Source of the DNA: Desulfitobacterium chlororespirans DSM 11544
GTDB lineage: Bacteria; Bacillota; Desulfitobacteriia; Desulfitobacteriales; Desulfitobacteriaceae
Reading direction: 5' to 3'
Assembly (NCBI RefSeq): GCF_900143285.1
Contig: NZ_FRDN01000006.1
Span: forward strand, 124,001 to 188,000
DNA: 64,000 bases
The notes under the pieces are model-generated. The model was not told the DNA's origin. It did not search any database and saw only the letters and a program-made list of their open reading frames with translations. Below are positions 18,196 to 30,216 of this stretch, in pieces. Made by a program: the position numbers and the translations under genes. The stretch's first letter is position 1. Every line of letters starts with the position of its first letter.

Positions 18196-18243
18196 GAAAA
18201 AAGCTCAAGGCTGAATATCCCTTATCCAGAGATATTCAGCCTT
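18196..18243 (-). terminator. Terminator of the ywmB-murA-spoIID group
   Basis: Perfect 13-base arms (18231-18243 and 18207-18219) around an 11-base loop, followed on the minus strand by GAGCTTTTTT. It lies 60 bases past spoIID. Confidence 0.85.
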
Positions 18244-18302
18244 AAACGAAACGGTAGACAGATCCCTTTAAATGCCCAAACTACCAGCAAATCACAAGGC
18301 AT

Positions 18303-19244
18303 CTAGGCTTTGGTGAGGTTCAGAAGCTGGGTACCGGGATAGTAGTGTTGGAGGATTTCTGCACAGGTTTTACCGGCCTTGGCCAGGTCATTGGCGCCGT
18401 ATTGAGACATACCGACGGCGTGACCGTTACCGTAGGTAGTGATTTTGATTTGCTGGGGAGTTATGGTGATCTCCATGTCTGTGGAGGCCAACCCCAAAAC
18501 GGTGCGAATCTGAGCTCCGGTGTAGTTCTTCCCCAGAACACGAACTACTTTGGCCCGTCCCGCCGCCGTCTCGCTCAAGATCACAAAGTCGGCTTCTGTA
18601 AAAGCTTTAGCCGTACCAGAGTGACCAACTTTTTGATAGAGGTCGCCGGGGGTAAAGGTATAGGTTTTTACATAACGGGTGGGCTTTTCTTCACCTGCCG
18701 ACACATTCTGCAGATAAGGACGGGAAGAACTCCAGACATCCTCTGCCCGCTCCGTGGGTTTTCGCCCGGTACTGCTATGAAAAAAAGCATCGATATATTG
18801 TCCGCTGGCAACCAACACCTGGTCCTTGGTGGCGGTTACCGCCTTTTCTATCTTGCTGTGATAGCGCCAATAGGAGAGCAGGTTCCATTTCTCCTTCATC
18901 TTATCTTCGGAGATCCAAACCTGGCTGTTGACGGTGGTGTCCACATCATAGCCGGCTTCGTTGCCGGAGCGCTGGCTGATGCGTTGGGCGGCATAGGTCC
19001 GGGCGGCAATGGCCTGAGCTTTGAGAGCTTCCTCTTCGAATTCGGCAGGCATTTCTGCGGCTACCACACCCACCAGATAGTCTTCCAAGTCCAGAGATTG
19101 TACTTGCCCATCCGGCATCAAGACCCGTATGGCAATCTCCTCGGTCCTGACTTCGCTTTGATTGTACCAGCGCAGCACTGTCCAAGGAAATAAAACAATA
19201 ATTATCACCAAGAGAACCAAAATTCTGATCCATTCTTTGCGCAC
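18303..19244 (-). CDS. spoIID: Stage II sporulation protein D
   Basis: About 313 residues with one N-terminal membrane helix (IRILVLLVIIIVLFPW) and a SpoIID/LytB-type lytic transglycosylase domain. Family hallmarks are the segments YLVGVVAAEMPAEF, EALKAQAIAARTYA and GNGHAVGMSQYGA. In Bacillus SpoIID digests peptidoglycan during forespore engulfment together with SpoIIM and SpoIIP. Its position next to murA and the ATP synthase operon is conserved in Firmicutes. I chose the GTG at 19244 (then RKEWIRI) because GGAGGAGGG lies five bases upstream; the longer ORF start has no ribosome site. Confidence 0.95.
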   Translation of the reverse strand: MRKEWIRILVLLVIIIVLFPWTVLRWYNQSEVRTEEIAIRVLMPDGQVQSLDLEDYLVGVVAAEMPAEFEEEALKAQAIAARTYAAQRISQRSGNEAGYDVDTTVNSQVWISEDKMKEKWNLLSYWRYHSKIEKAVTATKDQVLVASGQYIDAFFHSSTGRKPTERAEDVWSSSRPYLQNVSAGEEKPTRYVKTYTFTPGDLYQKVGHSGTAKAFTEADFVILSETAAGRAKVVRVLGKNYTGAQIRTVLGLASTDMEITITPQQIKITTYGNGHAVGMSQYGANDLAKAGKTCAEILQHYYPGTQLLNLTKA

Positions 19245-19311
19245 AAAGTCCCTCCTCCTCTCATAGGCCAAGCCCATGCTTAACACTATGCAAAGGGGAG
19301 GGACAATATGT

Positions 19312-20562
19312 TTACTCTACTCTACGAATCTGGGCACCAATCCCGGTTAATTTCTCCACGACATACTCATAGCCGCGGTCGATATGGTGAACACCTTGAA
19401 TTTCCGTTTCACCATCTGCAGTTAAGGCGGCAAGGATAAGGGCTGCGCCGGCACGCAGGTCGGTAGCGGTGACGGGGGCTGCAGTTAGATTGGAATTTCC
19501 CTGGATGATGGCACTGCGCCCTTCAATTTTAACTTCGGCACCCATCCGTTTAAGTTCATCCACATGCATGAAGCGGTTTTCAAACACGGTCTCCGTGACC
19601 ACCCCCGTCCCATTAGCCCGGGTTAAGAAGGCCAGGAAGGGCGCTTGAAGATCCGTAGGGAACCCCGGATGAACCTGGGTCTTAATATCAACAGCATTAT
19701 AAACACCTTCACCGACCACACGGATGCCATCATCTTCCTCACGGAAATACACCCCTGCTTCTTCCATCTTGGCCAGGAGGGGTTTCAAGTGGTCGGCGAT
19801 CACATTTTGAACAAAGATATCGCCACCGGCAGCGGCGGCCATCAGCAGATAGCTGCCGGCTTCGATGCGATCCGGGATGACGGTGTGATTGGCACCATGT
19901 AACTCCTGAACACCCTCGATACGAATCACGCTGGTACCGGCCCCCCGGACTTTCCCGCCCATTTGGTTCAGAAAATTTGCTAAATCGATGATCTCCGGTT
20001 CTTGGGCAGCATTTTCAATAAAGGTGGTTCCTTCGGCACCGACTGCAGCCATCATAATGTTTTCCGTCGCACCCACGCTGGGGAAATCCAAATAAATGCG
20101 GGCTCCTTTTAATTTAGGAGCGCTCACATCCAGGTAGCCATGATCCATGCGAATTTCCGCCCCCAGAGCTTCCAAGCCTTTGAGATGCCAATTGATCGGC
20201 CGTGAACCGATGGCACATCCCCCGGGGTGGGAAATCCGTACCCTGCCCGTTCTGGCCAGCACCGGTCCCATGGTAACGATGGACGCTCTCATTTGGGACA
20301 CTAAATCATGGGGCGCTTCCAGACTGGTGATTTCCGGTGTATTTATATACAATTGCGATCCTTCTCGCCTCACTGATGCACCAAATGCTCCTATAACCTG
20401 ACACATGACGTCCACATCCAGTAAATGCGGAGCATCGTCAATGCGTATCGGCTCCGGAGACAACAAGCTGGCAGCAATTAAAGGCAATACTGCGTTTTTT
20501 GCTCCGCTTACGGTGATTTTCCCCTCTAAGGAACTACCGCCAGCAACAATAATTTTGCTCAA
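19312..20562 (-). CDS. murA: UDP-N-acetylglucosamine 1-carboxyvinyltransferase
   Basis: About 416 residues. MurA transfers enolpyruvate from PEP to UDP-GlcNAc, the first committed step of peptidoglycan synthesis. The flexible loop with the PEP-reactive cysteine is intact (GGCAIGSRP), so sensitivity to fosfomycin would be expected. The protein opens with a KIIVAGG strand and NAVLPLIAAS. TTG at 20562 is the likeliest start (GGGGGTG nine bases before); two earlier in-frame starts overlap this ribosome site. It corresponds in position to murAA of Bacillus. Confidence 0.95.
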   Translation of the reverse strand: MSKIIVAGGSSLEGKITVSGAKNAVLPLIAASLLSPEPIRIDDAPHLLDVDVMCQVIGAFGASVRREGSQLYINTPEITSLEAPHDLVSQMRASIVTMGPVLARTGRVRISHPGGCAIGSRPINWHLKGLEALGAEIRMDHGYLDVSAPKLKGARIYLDFPSVGATENIMMAAVGAEGTTFIENAAQEPEIIDLANFLNQMGGKVRGAGTSVIRIEGVQELHGANHTVIPDRIEAGSYLLMAAAAGGDIFVQNVIADHLKPLLAKMEEAGVYFREEDDGIRVVGEGVYNAVDIKTQVHPGFPTDLQAPFLAFLTRANGTGVVTETVFENRFMHVDELKRMGAEVKIEGRSAIIQGNSNLTAAPVTATDLRAGAALILAALTADGETEIQGVHHIDRGYEYVVEKLTGIGAQIRRVE

Positions 20563-20710
20563 GTGTCCAGGCACCCCCAATTATGTAAAACTATCTATAG
20601 GCCAACAAATCCTCTGGATTTGTTTAAAAGCTTATCCAAAACTTATCCGACCTGCTTATATTCTCCTCAAGCACCCGAATTTCCTGCTTATTACCGGGTT
20701 CAGCCATGAT

Positions 20711-21361
20711 TTAAAATTCTTCCAGCAAAACCGGTATTGCTAAGGCGGTCCTGCCTTGACCATACCCTTGGCTGATCACTTGAATATTGACTTTATCGTT
20801 ACCCGCAACAACTTTCGGCAAAAAGGATTCTTGCCAGCCTGCCACTGAAGAGACACTCTCAGACAAGGAAAATTGCCGGGGAAGAATATTCTGTTGCAAA
20901 GCATATTGAGCTATATCCATCCCTTCCGGGACTCTTTCGTCAAGATAAGCGATACCGCCTGCTTGGCCGACATCCTGTACCAATCCTTGATACCATGAAA
21001 AAATGGCTTGCTCCGACTCCTGACTAATTCTGGTATATCCGGCCAGGGAATAACCTCTACTCATTGAATTGGCAGGATGAGACTCCTGCCAGACCCAATC
21101 TTCCTGAGGCAGCTGGTTAAGAAAGTTCTCCTGAGGTTTACCTTTTTCAAACCAAAGGATGATGCGCAATTCTGCTTCCTGGGCTTCCAGCAGCCCTGTA
21201 CTCAGCAGCAAGGGATGCTTATCCTGTGAATCTGCCGTGGCCAAAGATGATTGATTCCCTAGGAAAGCATGGGTAAATACGACAACTCCTAATAATACGA
21301 TAAGCAATTGAGCGCTTAAGGGGGTATTTAGAAAATACATCAAGGAAGCTTTTCTCTTCAC
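20711..21361 (-). CDS. YwmB-like secreted protein
   Basis: 216 residues with an N-terminal membrane or signal segment (residues 12-34). I recognise it mainly by location: between atpC and murA-spoIID, where Bacillus carries ywmB. The sequence is compatible with the YwmB (DUF1779) family: a secreted domain ending in GQGRTALAIPVLLEEF. The function of the family is unknown; the company of murA and spoIID suggests an envelope or sporulation role. Start is GTG at 21361 with GAGG six bases upstream. Confidence 0.75.
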   Translation of the reverse strand: MKRKASLMYFLNTPLSAQLLIVLLGVVVFTHAFLGNQSSLATADSQDKHPLLLSTGLLEAQEAELRIILWFEKGKPQENFLNQLPQEDWVWQESHPANSMSRGYSLAGYTRISQESEQAIFSWYQGLVQDVGQAGGIAYLDERVPEGMDIAQYALQQNILPRQFSLSESVSSVAGWQESFLPKVVAGNDKVNIQVISQGYGQGRTALAIPVLLEEF

Positions 21362-21484
21362 TATATCCTCACACCTTATCTTCTCGTTCAGCTTTCTGCT
21401 CTCTTTAATTCTAGTTTTGCCAAAGCCTCGAAAAGATAACGGTTTTTTTGCAAGGAATTAAAATATTCTTCATCCACATAAACC

Positions 21485-21546
21485 AAAAAGAGGTTGCCTC
21501 GGAAGAGTAAAATCGCTTTTACTCCGGTTTAGAGACAACCTCTTTT
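21485..21546 (-). terminator. Terminator of the ATP synthase operon
   Basis: Outer arms AAAAGAGGTTG/CAACCTCTTTTT (21536-21546 and 21485-21496) enclose a second hairpin built from GAGTAAAA and TTTTACTC. It lies just past atpC and ends in a T run on the minus strand. Confidence 0.85.
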
Positions 21547-21584
21547 CCAATCGAATGGTGACATAAATTTAGATAATAAAGCTA

Positions 21585-21983
21585 CTAATCCTGGGCTGCA
21601 TTGATCCGTGCTACAGCACGCATGAGGGCCAGCTCAGCACGTCGGACATCAATTCCTTCTCTCTGAGTCAGACGTTTTTCAGCCCTTTCTTTAGCTGCCA
21701 GGGCACGATCCAGATCAACCCTCTCACCGGGTTCCGCTGTATCAGCTAAAATGGTTACCTTATTATCCGATACTTCCACGAATCCGCCGGAGGTGGCTAT
21801 TTTTTCTACTTTGCCATTAACCGTGTAGCGAATAACACCGATTTCGATGGAGGAAATCAAAGGTGCGTGATTAGGCAAAATCCCGATTTCACCGTTTCCC
21901 CCGGGCAGTACCACAAATTCCGCTTCTTCTTTAAGCACATTGCCTTCCGGGGAAACGACACGGAGTGTAAACGTCCCTGCCAT
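21585..21983 (-). CDS. atpC: ATP synthase epsilon subunit
   Basis: 132 residues. The N-terminal beta-sandwich (MAGTFTLRVVSPEGNV, then LPGGNGEIGILPNHAPL) and the C-terminal helical hairpin (DRALAAKERAEKRL onward) are both present. The epsilon subunit sits on the rotor stalk and can inhibit ATP hydrolysis. Last gene of the operon, two bases after atpD. Confidence 0.95.
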   Translation of the reverse strand: MAGTFTLRVVSPEGNVLKEEAEFVVLPGGNGEIGILPNHAPLISSIEIGVIRYTVNGKVEKIATSGGFVEVSDNKVTILADTAEPGERVDLDRALAAKERAEKRLTQREGIDVRRAELALMRAVARINAAQD

Positions 21984-21985
21984 AA

Positions 21986-23419
<1,434 letters not shown>

Positions 23420-24265
23420 CTATTCGAGAGCGCTGGCGCCCCCGACAATTTCGGAAATTTCCGTGGTAATCGCCGCTTGGCGAGCACGATTCAACTGCAG
23501 GGTCAGCCGCTCGATAGCCTCTTTAGCGTTGTCCGTTGCAGCCCCCATCGCGGTCATCTTTGCTCCCATCTCACTGGCTTTGCCTTCGAGCAAGGTGCGG
23601 AATACCTGAGTCTCCACATATTTAGGAAGGAGAGTGGTTAGAATCTCCTCGGCGGAAGGTTCAAAAATATACTCCGTGTTGGAAACCTGCTTAGGCTTTT
23701 CAATGGGAAGAAGCTTGATCCGGGTGGGACGTTGGGAAATTGCACTGACGAATTCATTATAGAGGAGATAGACTTCATCCAATTCTCCACTTTCATAAAG
23801 ACCGATCACTTCTTGAGCAATTTCCTTAGCCTGTCCATAGGATGGGTTATCGCCTAGCCCTACGAATTCGGCAATGGTCTCAATTTTGCCACGACGGTAG
23901 AAATCTCGCCCTTTGCGTCCAACGGCAACGAGTCTTACGTCGTGAGTTTCTTCTGCAATACTACTATTGGTCATCCGAATCAGGTTCGTATTATACCCTC
24001 CGCAGAGGCCTCGATCCGATGTAATGATGATATAGCCTACCCGCTGCACAGGACGCTCCATAAGGAGAGGATGGGTTACATCCGCTTGATCCTGAGCAAG
24101 ACGTGCCAGAACTTCCTGTAATTGGCGGGCATAAGGGCGGGCAGCGATGACCTTTTCCTGAGCTTTACGTAATTTGGATGCAGCCACCATTTTCATGGCT
24201 TTGGTAATCTGCTGCATATTCCGTACGCCACGAATCCTGCGTCGTATATCACGTGCACTTGCCAC
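23420..24265 (-). CDS. atpG: ATP synthase gamma subunit
   Basis: About 281 residues. Both terminal coiled-coil helices that form the central shaft are recognisable: the N-terminal one with ITKAMKMVAASKLRKAQ and the C-terminal one with MGAATDNAKEAIERL. I prefer the GTG at 24265 (then ASARDIRRRIRG), which matches the usual MASxRDI start and has AGGTGA before it; the ORF extends three codons further. Confidence 0.97.
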   Translation of the reverse strand: MASARDIRRRIRGVRNMQQITKAMKMVAASKLRKAQEKVIAARPYARQLQEVLARLAQDQADVTHPLLMERPVQRVGYIIITSDRGLCGGYNTNLIRMTNSSIAEETHDVRLVAVGRKGRDFYRRGKIETIAEFVGLGDNPSYGQAKEIAQEVIGLYESGELDEVYLLYNEFVSAISQRPTRIKLLPIEKPKQVSNTEYIFEPSAEEILTTLLPKYVETQVFRTLLEGKASEMGAKMTAMGAATDNAKEAIERLTLQLNRARQAAITTEISEIVGGASALE

Positions 24266-24321
24266 CTGGTTCACCTACCCCCTTTATTCGTTATTCCGCA
24301 TGAAAAACTTTATGGGCAAAA

Positions 24322-25836
<1,515 letters not shown>

Positions 25837-25873
25837 CTATTCACCCCTATTTTTTGAGGTTCTCTCGACCCTT

Positions 25874-26410
25874 TTATGCGTGGCTGAGGCTTTGGCGAAT
25901 CCTCTGTAATTTAAAGGCCACGGTTCCATCCATCACACGGTCCCCGATCTGAATCATGACACCGCCGATCAGCTCCGGGCGCACTTCCTTAACCATCCGT
26001 ACATTCTTTCCGGTCATGCGGACCAATTCCTGATGCAAACGCTGCTCTTGAGTCTCACTCAGGGGAATTGCACTGTAGACTTTGGCTTCCACAATATTGC
26101 GGGCTTCGTCGGCAAGGTGTGCAAAGACCCGGGCAATCTCCAAAAGATAGTTTTGCCGTCTGCGATCGATCAGCAGGTTGAGGAAATTTCGCACCGTAAC
26201 ACTTAATTGGCCGGCGAAAATCTTATTCATCAGATCTTTCTTCTCGGAAAGAGAAATATGCGGATGATAAAGGACGTGGGCTACCTCAGCATTCTGTTCA
26301 ATACACTGTGTCAGCTCCTGAAGTTCAGCCTCGATAGCGTCCAGGTTTTCCTGGACGGCAAGTTCAAACAAGGCTTGGGCATACCGCTGAGCTATCGCTC
26401 CCTTTAACAT
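25874..26410 (-). CDS. atpH: ATP synthase delta subunit
   Basis: 178 residues. The N-terminal helical domain (IAQRYAQALFELA) and the C-terminal conserved GGVMIQIGDRVMDGTV are typical of F1 delta (OSCP), the peripheral-stalk cap. It overlaps atpF by seven bases, so translation is probably coupled. Confidence 0.96.
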   Translation of the reverse strand: MLKGAIAQRYAQALFELAVQENLDAIEAELQELTQCIEQNAEVAHVLYHPHISLSEKKDLMNKIFAGQLSVTVRNFLNLLIDRRRQNYLLEIARVFAHLADEARNIVEAKVYSAIPLSETQEQRLHQELVRMTGKNVRMVKEVRPELIGGVMIQIGDRVMDGTVAFKLQRIRQSLSHA

Positions 26411-26898
26411 GGCAATTCCCCTACTTCTTGAATAAATTGCTCAATCATATCTTCCTGGCCTCTGACATCCAGGTTCTTACGAATAATTTTTTCAGCGACA
26501 GCCACAGATAAATCGGCGACTTGTGCCTGGACCTGAGCAATGGCCCGATCCCGTTCCCGTTCAATATCAGCCAAAGCCGACTGTTTAATCTTTTCGGCTT
26601 CGCCATGGGCAGCCGCGAGAATCTCGGCAGCTCGCTGCTCGCTCAGTTTGGTTGCTTTGGCAATGACTTCCTGAGCTTCTTGACGGGCTTTGCGCATTTC
26701 TTCCTGATATTCGCGCTTTATTTGTTCAGCCTGCAGGCGCTCTTTTTCTGCATTGGCGATGTTAGCCTCAATTTGATTGCGGCGCTCCTCCATCATCGTG
26801 ATGAGGGGATTCCAAGCGAATCGTCTGAGAATATAAACCAAGAGCAAAAAAGATAAGACCTGGACGACCAATGTTAAATCAAAATGTATGGGATTCAA
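26404..26898 (-). CDS. atpF: ATP synthase b subunit
   Basis: 164 residues: one N-terminal membrane helix (LTLVVQVLSFLLLVYIL) and a long charged, alanine-rich helix forming the peripheral stalk. Starts at TTG with GGGGGG six bases upstream. Confidence 0.96.
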   Translation of the reverse strand: MNPIHFDLTLVVQVLSFLLLVYILRRFAWNPLITMMEERRNQIEANIANAEKERLQAEQIKREYQEEMRKARQEAQEVIAKATKLSEQRAAEILAAAHGEAEKIKQSALADIERERDRAIAQVQAQVADLSVAVAEKIIRKNLDVRGQEDMIEQFIQEVGELPC

Positions 26899-27010
26899 TA
26901 TTTACCCCCCTCTCAAGTCTTGTCCAGCGATGATTTTTTCAAGGGGGAACTTACTGTTCCCCCTTGTTCTTGACGGGCTGGGACTTAAGATCTCGCCCAT
27001 GTATTGCAGA

Positions 27011-27283
<273 letters not shown>

Positions 27284-27339
27284 TTATTCCTCAGTGCCTG
27301 TTTCAGCACTGAAAATAAACGAAGAATGGATACAAATTC

Positions 27340-28077
27340 TTAATCCTCAGCCACTGCTTGAGCCACATAGGCTGTGGTCAAGACCGTAAAGACGAAGGCT
27401 TGGATCGCCCCGATAAAGACGCTGAAGGCCAGCCAAATGGCATCAGGCAGGATTCCTCCCAATACCCAAATACCGGGAAGCATCAGGATCACAGAGATGA
27501 GGACCTCACCGGCATAGATATTTCCAAAAAGACGAAAGGCTAAGGTCATTGGCTTGGACAATAAGTCGATGACGTGAATCACCGCAAATATCTTATAAGG
27601 CTCTAAAAAATGATGAAAATAATGAGATCCTTTATGTTTTATTCCCATAGAGATGACCAAACCCATGGTCATGAGCGCTAAAGCCATCGTGGTATTGATG
27701 TCGGCGGTTGGCGACATCAGCGCAGCCCCATGGAAGATTTCGTTCAACTTGGCGAACTCCACATTATGCAAAAGGCCAAAAGTAAAGTTCGGAATCAAGC
27801 CAAACATATTGGAGGCAAAGACGAATAAAATCAAAGTAACTAAGTAGCCAAGAAGAGGCTTACCTTTTTCATAGTCCATATTGTCTGAGATGAGCTTGCG
27901 AACAAAATCAACCATCCACTCCAGGACATTTTGCATTTTTCCCGGTTTACCACTGGTCAGATGCCGAGCCCCTGAAAGTACAAAAACTATGATAATTGCC
28001 ATAACTATCCAAGTCATGATCAGGGTTTTGCCATGGAGTGTCATGCCCCCGATTTCCCACAATATCGTTTCATGCAT
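27340..28077 (-). CDS. atpB: ATP synthase a subunit
   Basis: 245 residues, five to six membrane helices. The essential arginine lies in the helix LAFRLFGNIYAGE. This is the stator channel that passes ions to the c ring. The ATG start has a rather distant GGGGTGA. Gene order a-c-b-delta-alpha-gamma-beta-epsilon is canonical. Confidence 0.96.
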   Translation of the reverse strand: MHETILWEIGGMTLHGKTLIMTWIVMAIIIVFVLSGARHLTSGKPGKMQNVLEWMVDFVRKLISDNMDYEKGKPLLGYLVTLILFVFASNMFGLIPNFTFGLLHNVEFAKLNEIFHGAALMSPTADINTTMALALMTMGLVISMGIKHKGSHYFHHFLEPYKIFAVIHVIDLLSKPMTLAFRLFGNIYAGEVLISVILMLPGIWVLGGILPDAIWLAFSVFIGAIQAFVFTVLTTAYVAQAVAED

Positions 28078-28088
28078 TGTCTATCAAT

Positions 28089-28445
28089 TCACCCCTTTCC
28101 ACTGCTTAAAATGTTCTTTATGCTTGCCATGAGAGAGATTGCAAGACCCAGGGCTATACCCAGAGCCAAAGGAAACAGCCAGGCCGCTTGGAACCGACCC
28201 ACTGCAACAACCGCCAAAGTTACCATGCCCAAACGCGCAAAAAAACTCCGACGCATGCGTTTAATCGCGATAACCACTTCGTCATCCACGCTGCGCAGAG
28301 TATCCCTATGTAACCAAAAAGTAAGCAAAAAACCTAGTACATAGCCCAGGAGCGCACCTAAGAGATTGGAATTGCCTGTCACTGCCACTCCCATAAGAAT
28401 GAAAGAGGTTCCTACCAGCAGGAGGATTAAATTATTTTTTGTCAT
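28089..28445 (-). CDS. atpI: ATP synthase subunit I-like protein
   Basis: About 118 residues with four hydrophobic segments. Its place at the head of the operon and size fit AtpI, a c-ring assembly helper; sequence conservation in the family is low, so the call rests on location and topology. The ATG at 28445 (TKNNLILLLV) is chosen over the longer ORF start; it overlaps the preceding gene by 14 bases. Confidence 0.8.
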   Translation of the reverse strand: MTKNNLILLLVGTSFILMGVAVTGNSNLLGALLGYVLGFLLTFWLHRDTLRSVDDEVVIAIKRMRRSFFARLGMVTLAVVAVGRFQAAWLFPLALGIALGLAISLMASIKNILSSGKG

Positions 28446-28662
28446 CCGTAACGCCAAACTTTCTCAGTGTAACAACCAAATAACATCCTCCCAATCCTAA
28501 ACCTAAAATCATCAAGAGAAGTGAAAGCCAAGGCTGAGTGCCGAATCGCTGATCAAGAAAACGCCCCAGCAGAAATCCTCCCCCGACCAGTCCGGCCAGA
28601 GTGGTCGCAATACTTGTCCCGAAAGCCATCGCCTTAAGTACGGTCATGCGATTGTCGCCCAT
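28432..28662 (-). CDS. atpZ: AtpZ-type small membrane protein
   Basis: 76 residues with two membrane helices, including the glycine-rich GGGFLLGRFLDQRFGTQPW pattern of the AtpZ/AtpQ family. Members precede atpI and have been linked to ion (calcium or magnesium) transport or ATP synthase assembly. First gene of the ATP synthase operon; ATG with GAAGGGAAG upstream. Confidence 0.8.
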   Translation of the reverse strand: MGDNRMTVLKAMAFGTSIATTLAGLVGGGFLLGRFLDQRFGTQPWLSLLLMILGLGLGGCYLVVTLRKFGVTDDKK

Positions 28663-28775
28663 TTTACTTCCCTTCTGACTCCAATGAGTGTTTCGAAGAA
28701 TTGGAAATAGTAAAAATTTATGCCTGATATAAATAATAACGCCGTTTTCTAAATATTTATTTTTTCCTCTTCCCT

Positions 28776-28804
28776 ATCATAACAATTTTTTATGCTTATC
28801 GCAA
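28776..28804 (-). promoter_or_regulatory. Candidate promoter of the ATP synthase operon
   Basis: On the minus strand TTGCGA (28799-28804) and TATGAT (28776-28781) are 17 bases apart, about 115 bases upstream of atpZ. The -35 box lies in an inverted repeat GCTTAT/ATAAGC (28794-28809), which could be an operator or the end of the upstream transcript. Judged by eye only. Confidence 0.45.
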
Positions 28805-28871
28805 TAAGCGAGTTCGAAATAAGCAATTAATAAATCACAGGAAACCGATTGAAAAAAATAATGATGAATGA

Positions 28872-29342
28872 CTATCTTTCATCAAATAGCGTCACAACCT
28901 CCAGCGGCTCAAAGCAGATCAGGTAGTTCGCCCACTCAACGTGCGGACCGTACTTTTCCTTGTAATAAGCTAAAGCATCTTCCAGGAAGCCTTCCGTCAC
29001 GTCCATATATTCAGCAAATTCATATCTGCTCCTGATCCCCTCTCTGGAAGCCCCCACAAAGCTCTGGAGGGGGATTAATTTTTCATAGGCCATGCGTCTG
29101 GCCAATCGCTCCTGCTTCCGATTCCTCACTTTATGCTGGTCCAGAATATCTCCCACCGAAGTAAGGTAATGGGCCTGCTCTTCAGCAAGGGTACAGGCTT
29201 TTTCCCGTTCTGTCTCGATATTGCGGTTAAGCCAGATTATTTTATCGCAATATAAGCCTTTGATTTTGGGCAGCAGAGAGACTTCATAAACTCCAACTTC
29301 CTGTTGAGCCAGCTCAGCGCAAAGGGTTTCGTACAAAGTCAT
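28872..29342 (-). CDS. ImmA/IrrE-like metallopeptidase-type protein
   Basis: About 156 residues. The segment LAEEQAHYLTSVGD matches the EE-x2-H zinc-site region of ImmA/IrrE proteins that accompany phage-type repressors. Such proteins are known, as ImmA of ICEBs1, to cleave the partner repressor and trigger induction. Here it directly follows the XRE regulator, and the true start (ATG at 29342, AGAGGTG before it) comes just after the regulator's stop. It could therefore control switching-on of the tail genes. The leading histidine of HExxH is replaced, as in many phage members, so activity is uncertain. Confidence 0.75.
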   Translation of the reverse strand: MTLYETLCAELAQQEVGVYEVSLLPKIKGLYCDKIIWLNRNIETEREKACTLAEEQAHYLTSVGDILDQHKVRNRKQERLARRMAYEKLIPLQSFVGASREGIRSRYEFAEYMDVTEGFLEDALAYYKEKYGPHVEWANYLICFEPLEVVTLFDER

Positions 29343-29352
29343 ATCTTCACCT

Positions 29353-30138
29353 CTATTTATCCCGCTTTTTAGAGCGCACAAATTCCTTGAACCTCTCGAT
29401 TTCCGCTAATTCCTCGTCGGTCCACTCCTCCCCGTCGTGATGAGCGGCTATGGTTTCAGGTTCGTAACTACCGGTCAAAGCGTCTTGCTCTTTTACACTT
29501 TCCGCGGCTGAGTACTGCTCACCATCGTCAGTGAATCCGGACAGAATGTACTCAGTAGAAACTTCTCCATTAACATCGTCGGGACCTTCTTTGTAGAAGA
29601 TCTTACTTTCTTTATCCTCAATGGTGAGTTTGGGGATAGACCAGTAATCAAGATAGAAAGTAATACTTTGCCCCCAGAGGACAAAAACAACCGGAGCATT
29701 CTCCCTGAAATCAGGGGGTAAGATCAGCTCCCAAACAACAAAAAGGCTTAGGTCGTAATATTCAACATCGGTAAACGCTTCTTTTTTGAGCAGACTTTCT
29801 ATGTATTTTCTTGTGCTGTCTTTGAACCAAAAACCTGAATCAATATTAATCCTGGCTGCATCCCAGATAAGCTTCTTATTTTGAGGACTATCAAGGGCTG
29901 CTTTCATTCCGGCAACACGAATCGAGCATCCCGCTTCTTTGGCATTGGTGAAGGGAGAGATTCCCAACAAATAATCCGTAGATACCTTAAAGAAATCGGC
30001 CACTTTCTGAAGGTTGTCTGCCGTAGGAAAGCTTTTGGTCCATTTGTATAGGGCGCCCCGCCCAAAGCCAAGCTCTCTTTCCAGCTGAGTTAAGGTTATC
30101 TTGTGAGTCTTACATAAACTCTGAATCTTTTCTAACAA
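29353..30138 (-). CDS. XRE-family repressor of the tail element
   Basis: 261 residues. Residues 1-60 form a Cro/C1-type helix-turn-helix (ITLTQLERELGFGRGALYKW, then a VSTDYLLG end). The rest is not a LexA-type autocleavage domain; it is an acidic region I do not recognise. It is transcribed away from the tail genes and separated from them by a 344-base control region with repeated operator-like sites. The likely role is to keep the tail operon silent until ImmA or another signal inactivates it. Confidence 0.85.
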   Translation of the reverse strand: MLEKIQSLCKTHKITLTQLERELGFGRGALYKWTKSFPTADNLQKVADFFKVSTDYLLGISPFTNAKEAGCSIRVAGMKAALDSPQNKKLIWDAARINIDSGFWFKDSTRKYIESLLKKEAFTDVEYYDLSLFVVWELILPPDFRENAPVVFVLWGQSITFYLDYWSIPKLTIEDKESKIFYKEGPDDVNGEVSTEYILSGFTDDGEQYSAAESVKEQDALTGSYEPETIAAHHDGEEWTDEELAEIERFKEFVRSKKRDK

Positions 30139-30162
30139 AAAAGAGCACCTCCAGAAAAATAT

Positions 30163-30216
30163 TTACGTAAAATATTCAGATTTACTATTGACTTACGTTT
30201 TATTTTCAGATATTAT
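30163..30216 (+). promoter_or_regulatory. Tail-operon promoter with repeated operator sites
   Basis: A good promoter, TTGACT (30188-30193), 17-base spacer, TATTAT (30211-30216), points at the tail genes. Two 19-base direct repeats beginning TTACGT and ending TTCAGAT (30163-30181 and 30193-30211; 15 of 19 identical) are set exactly 30 bases apart, the second filling the spacer. A third partial copy, TATTTTCAGA, is at 30295-30304. The first copy contains the palindrome TTTACGTAAA. These are the best candidates for binding sites of the XRE repressor. Confidence 0.65.
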
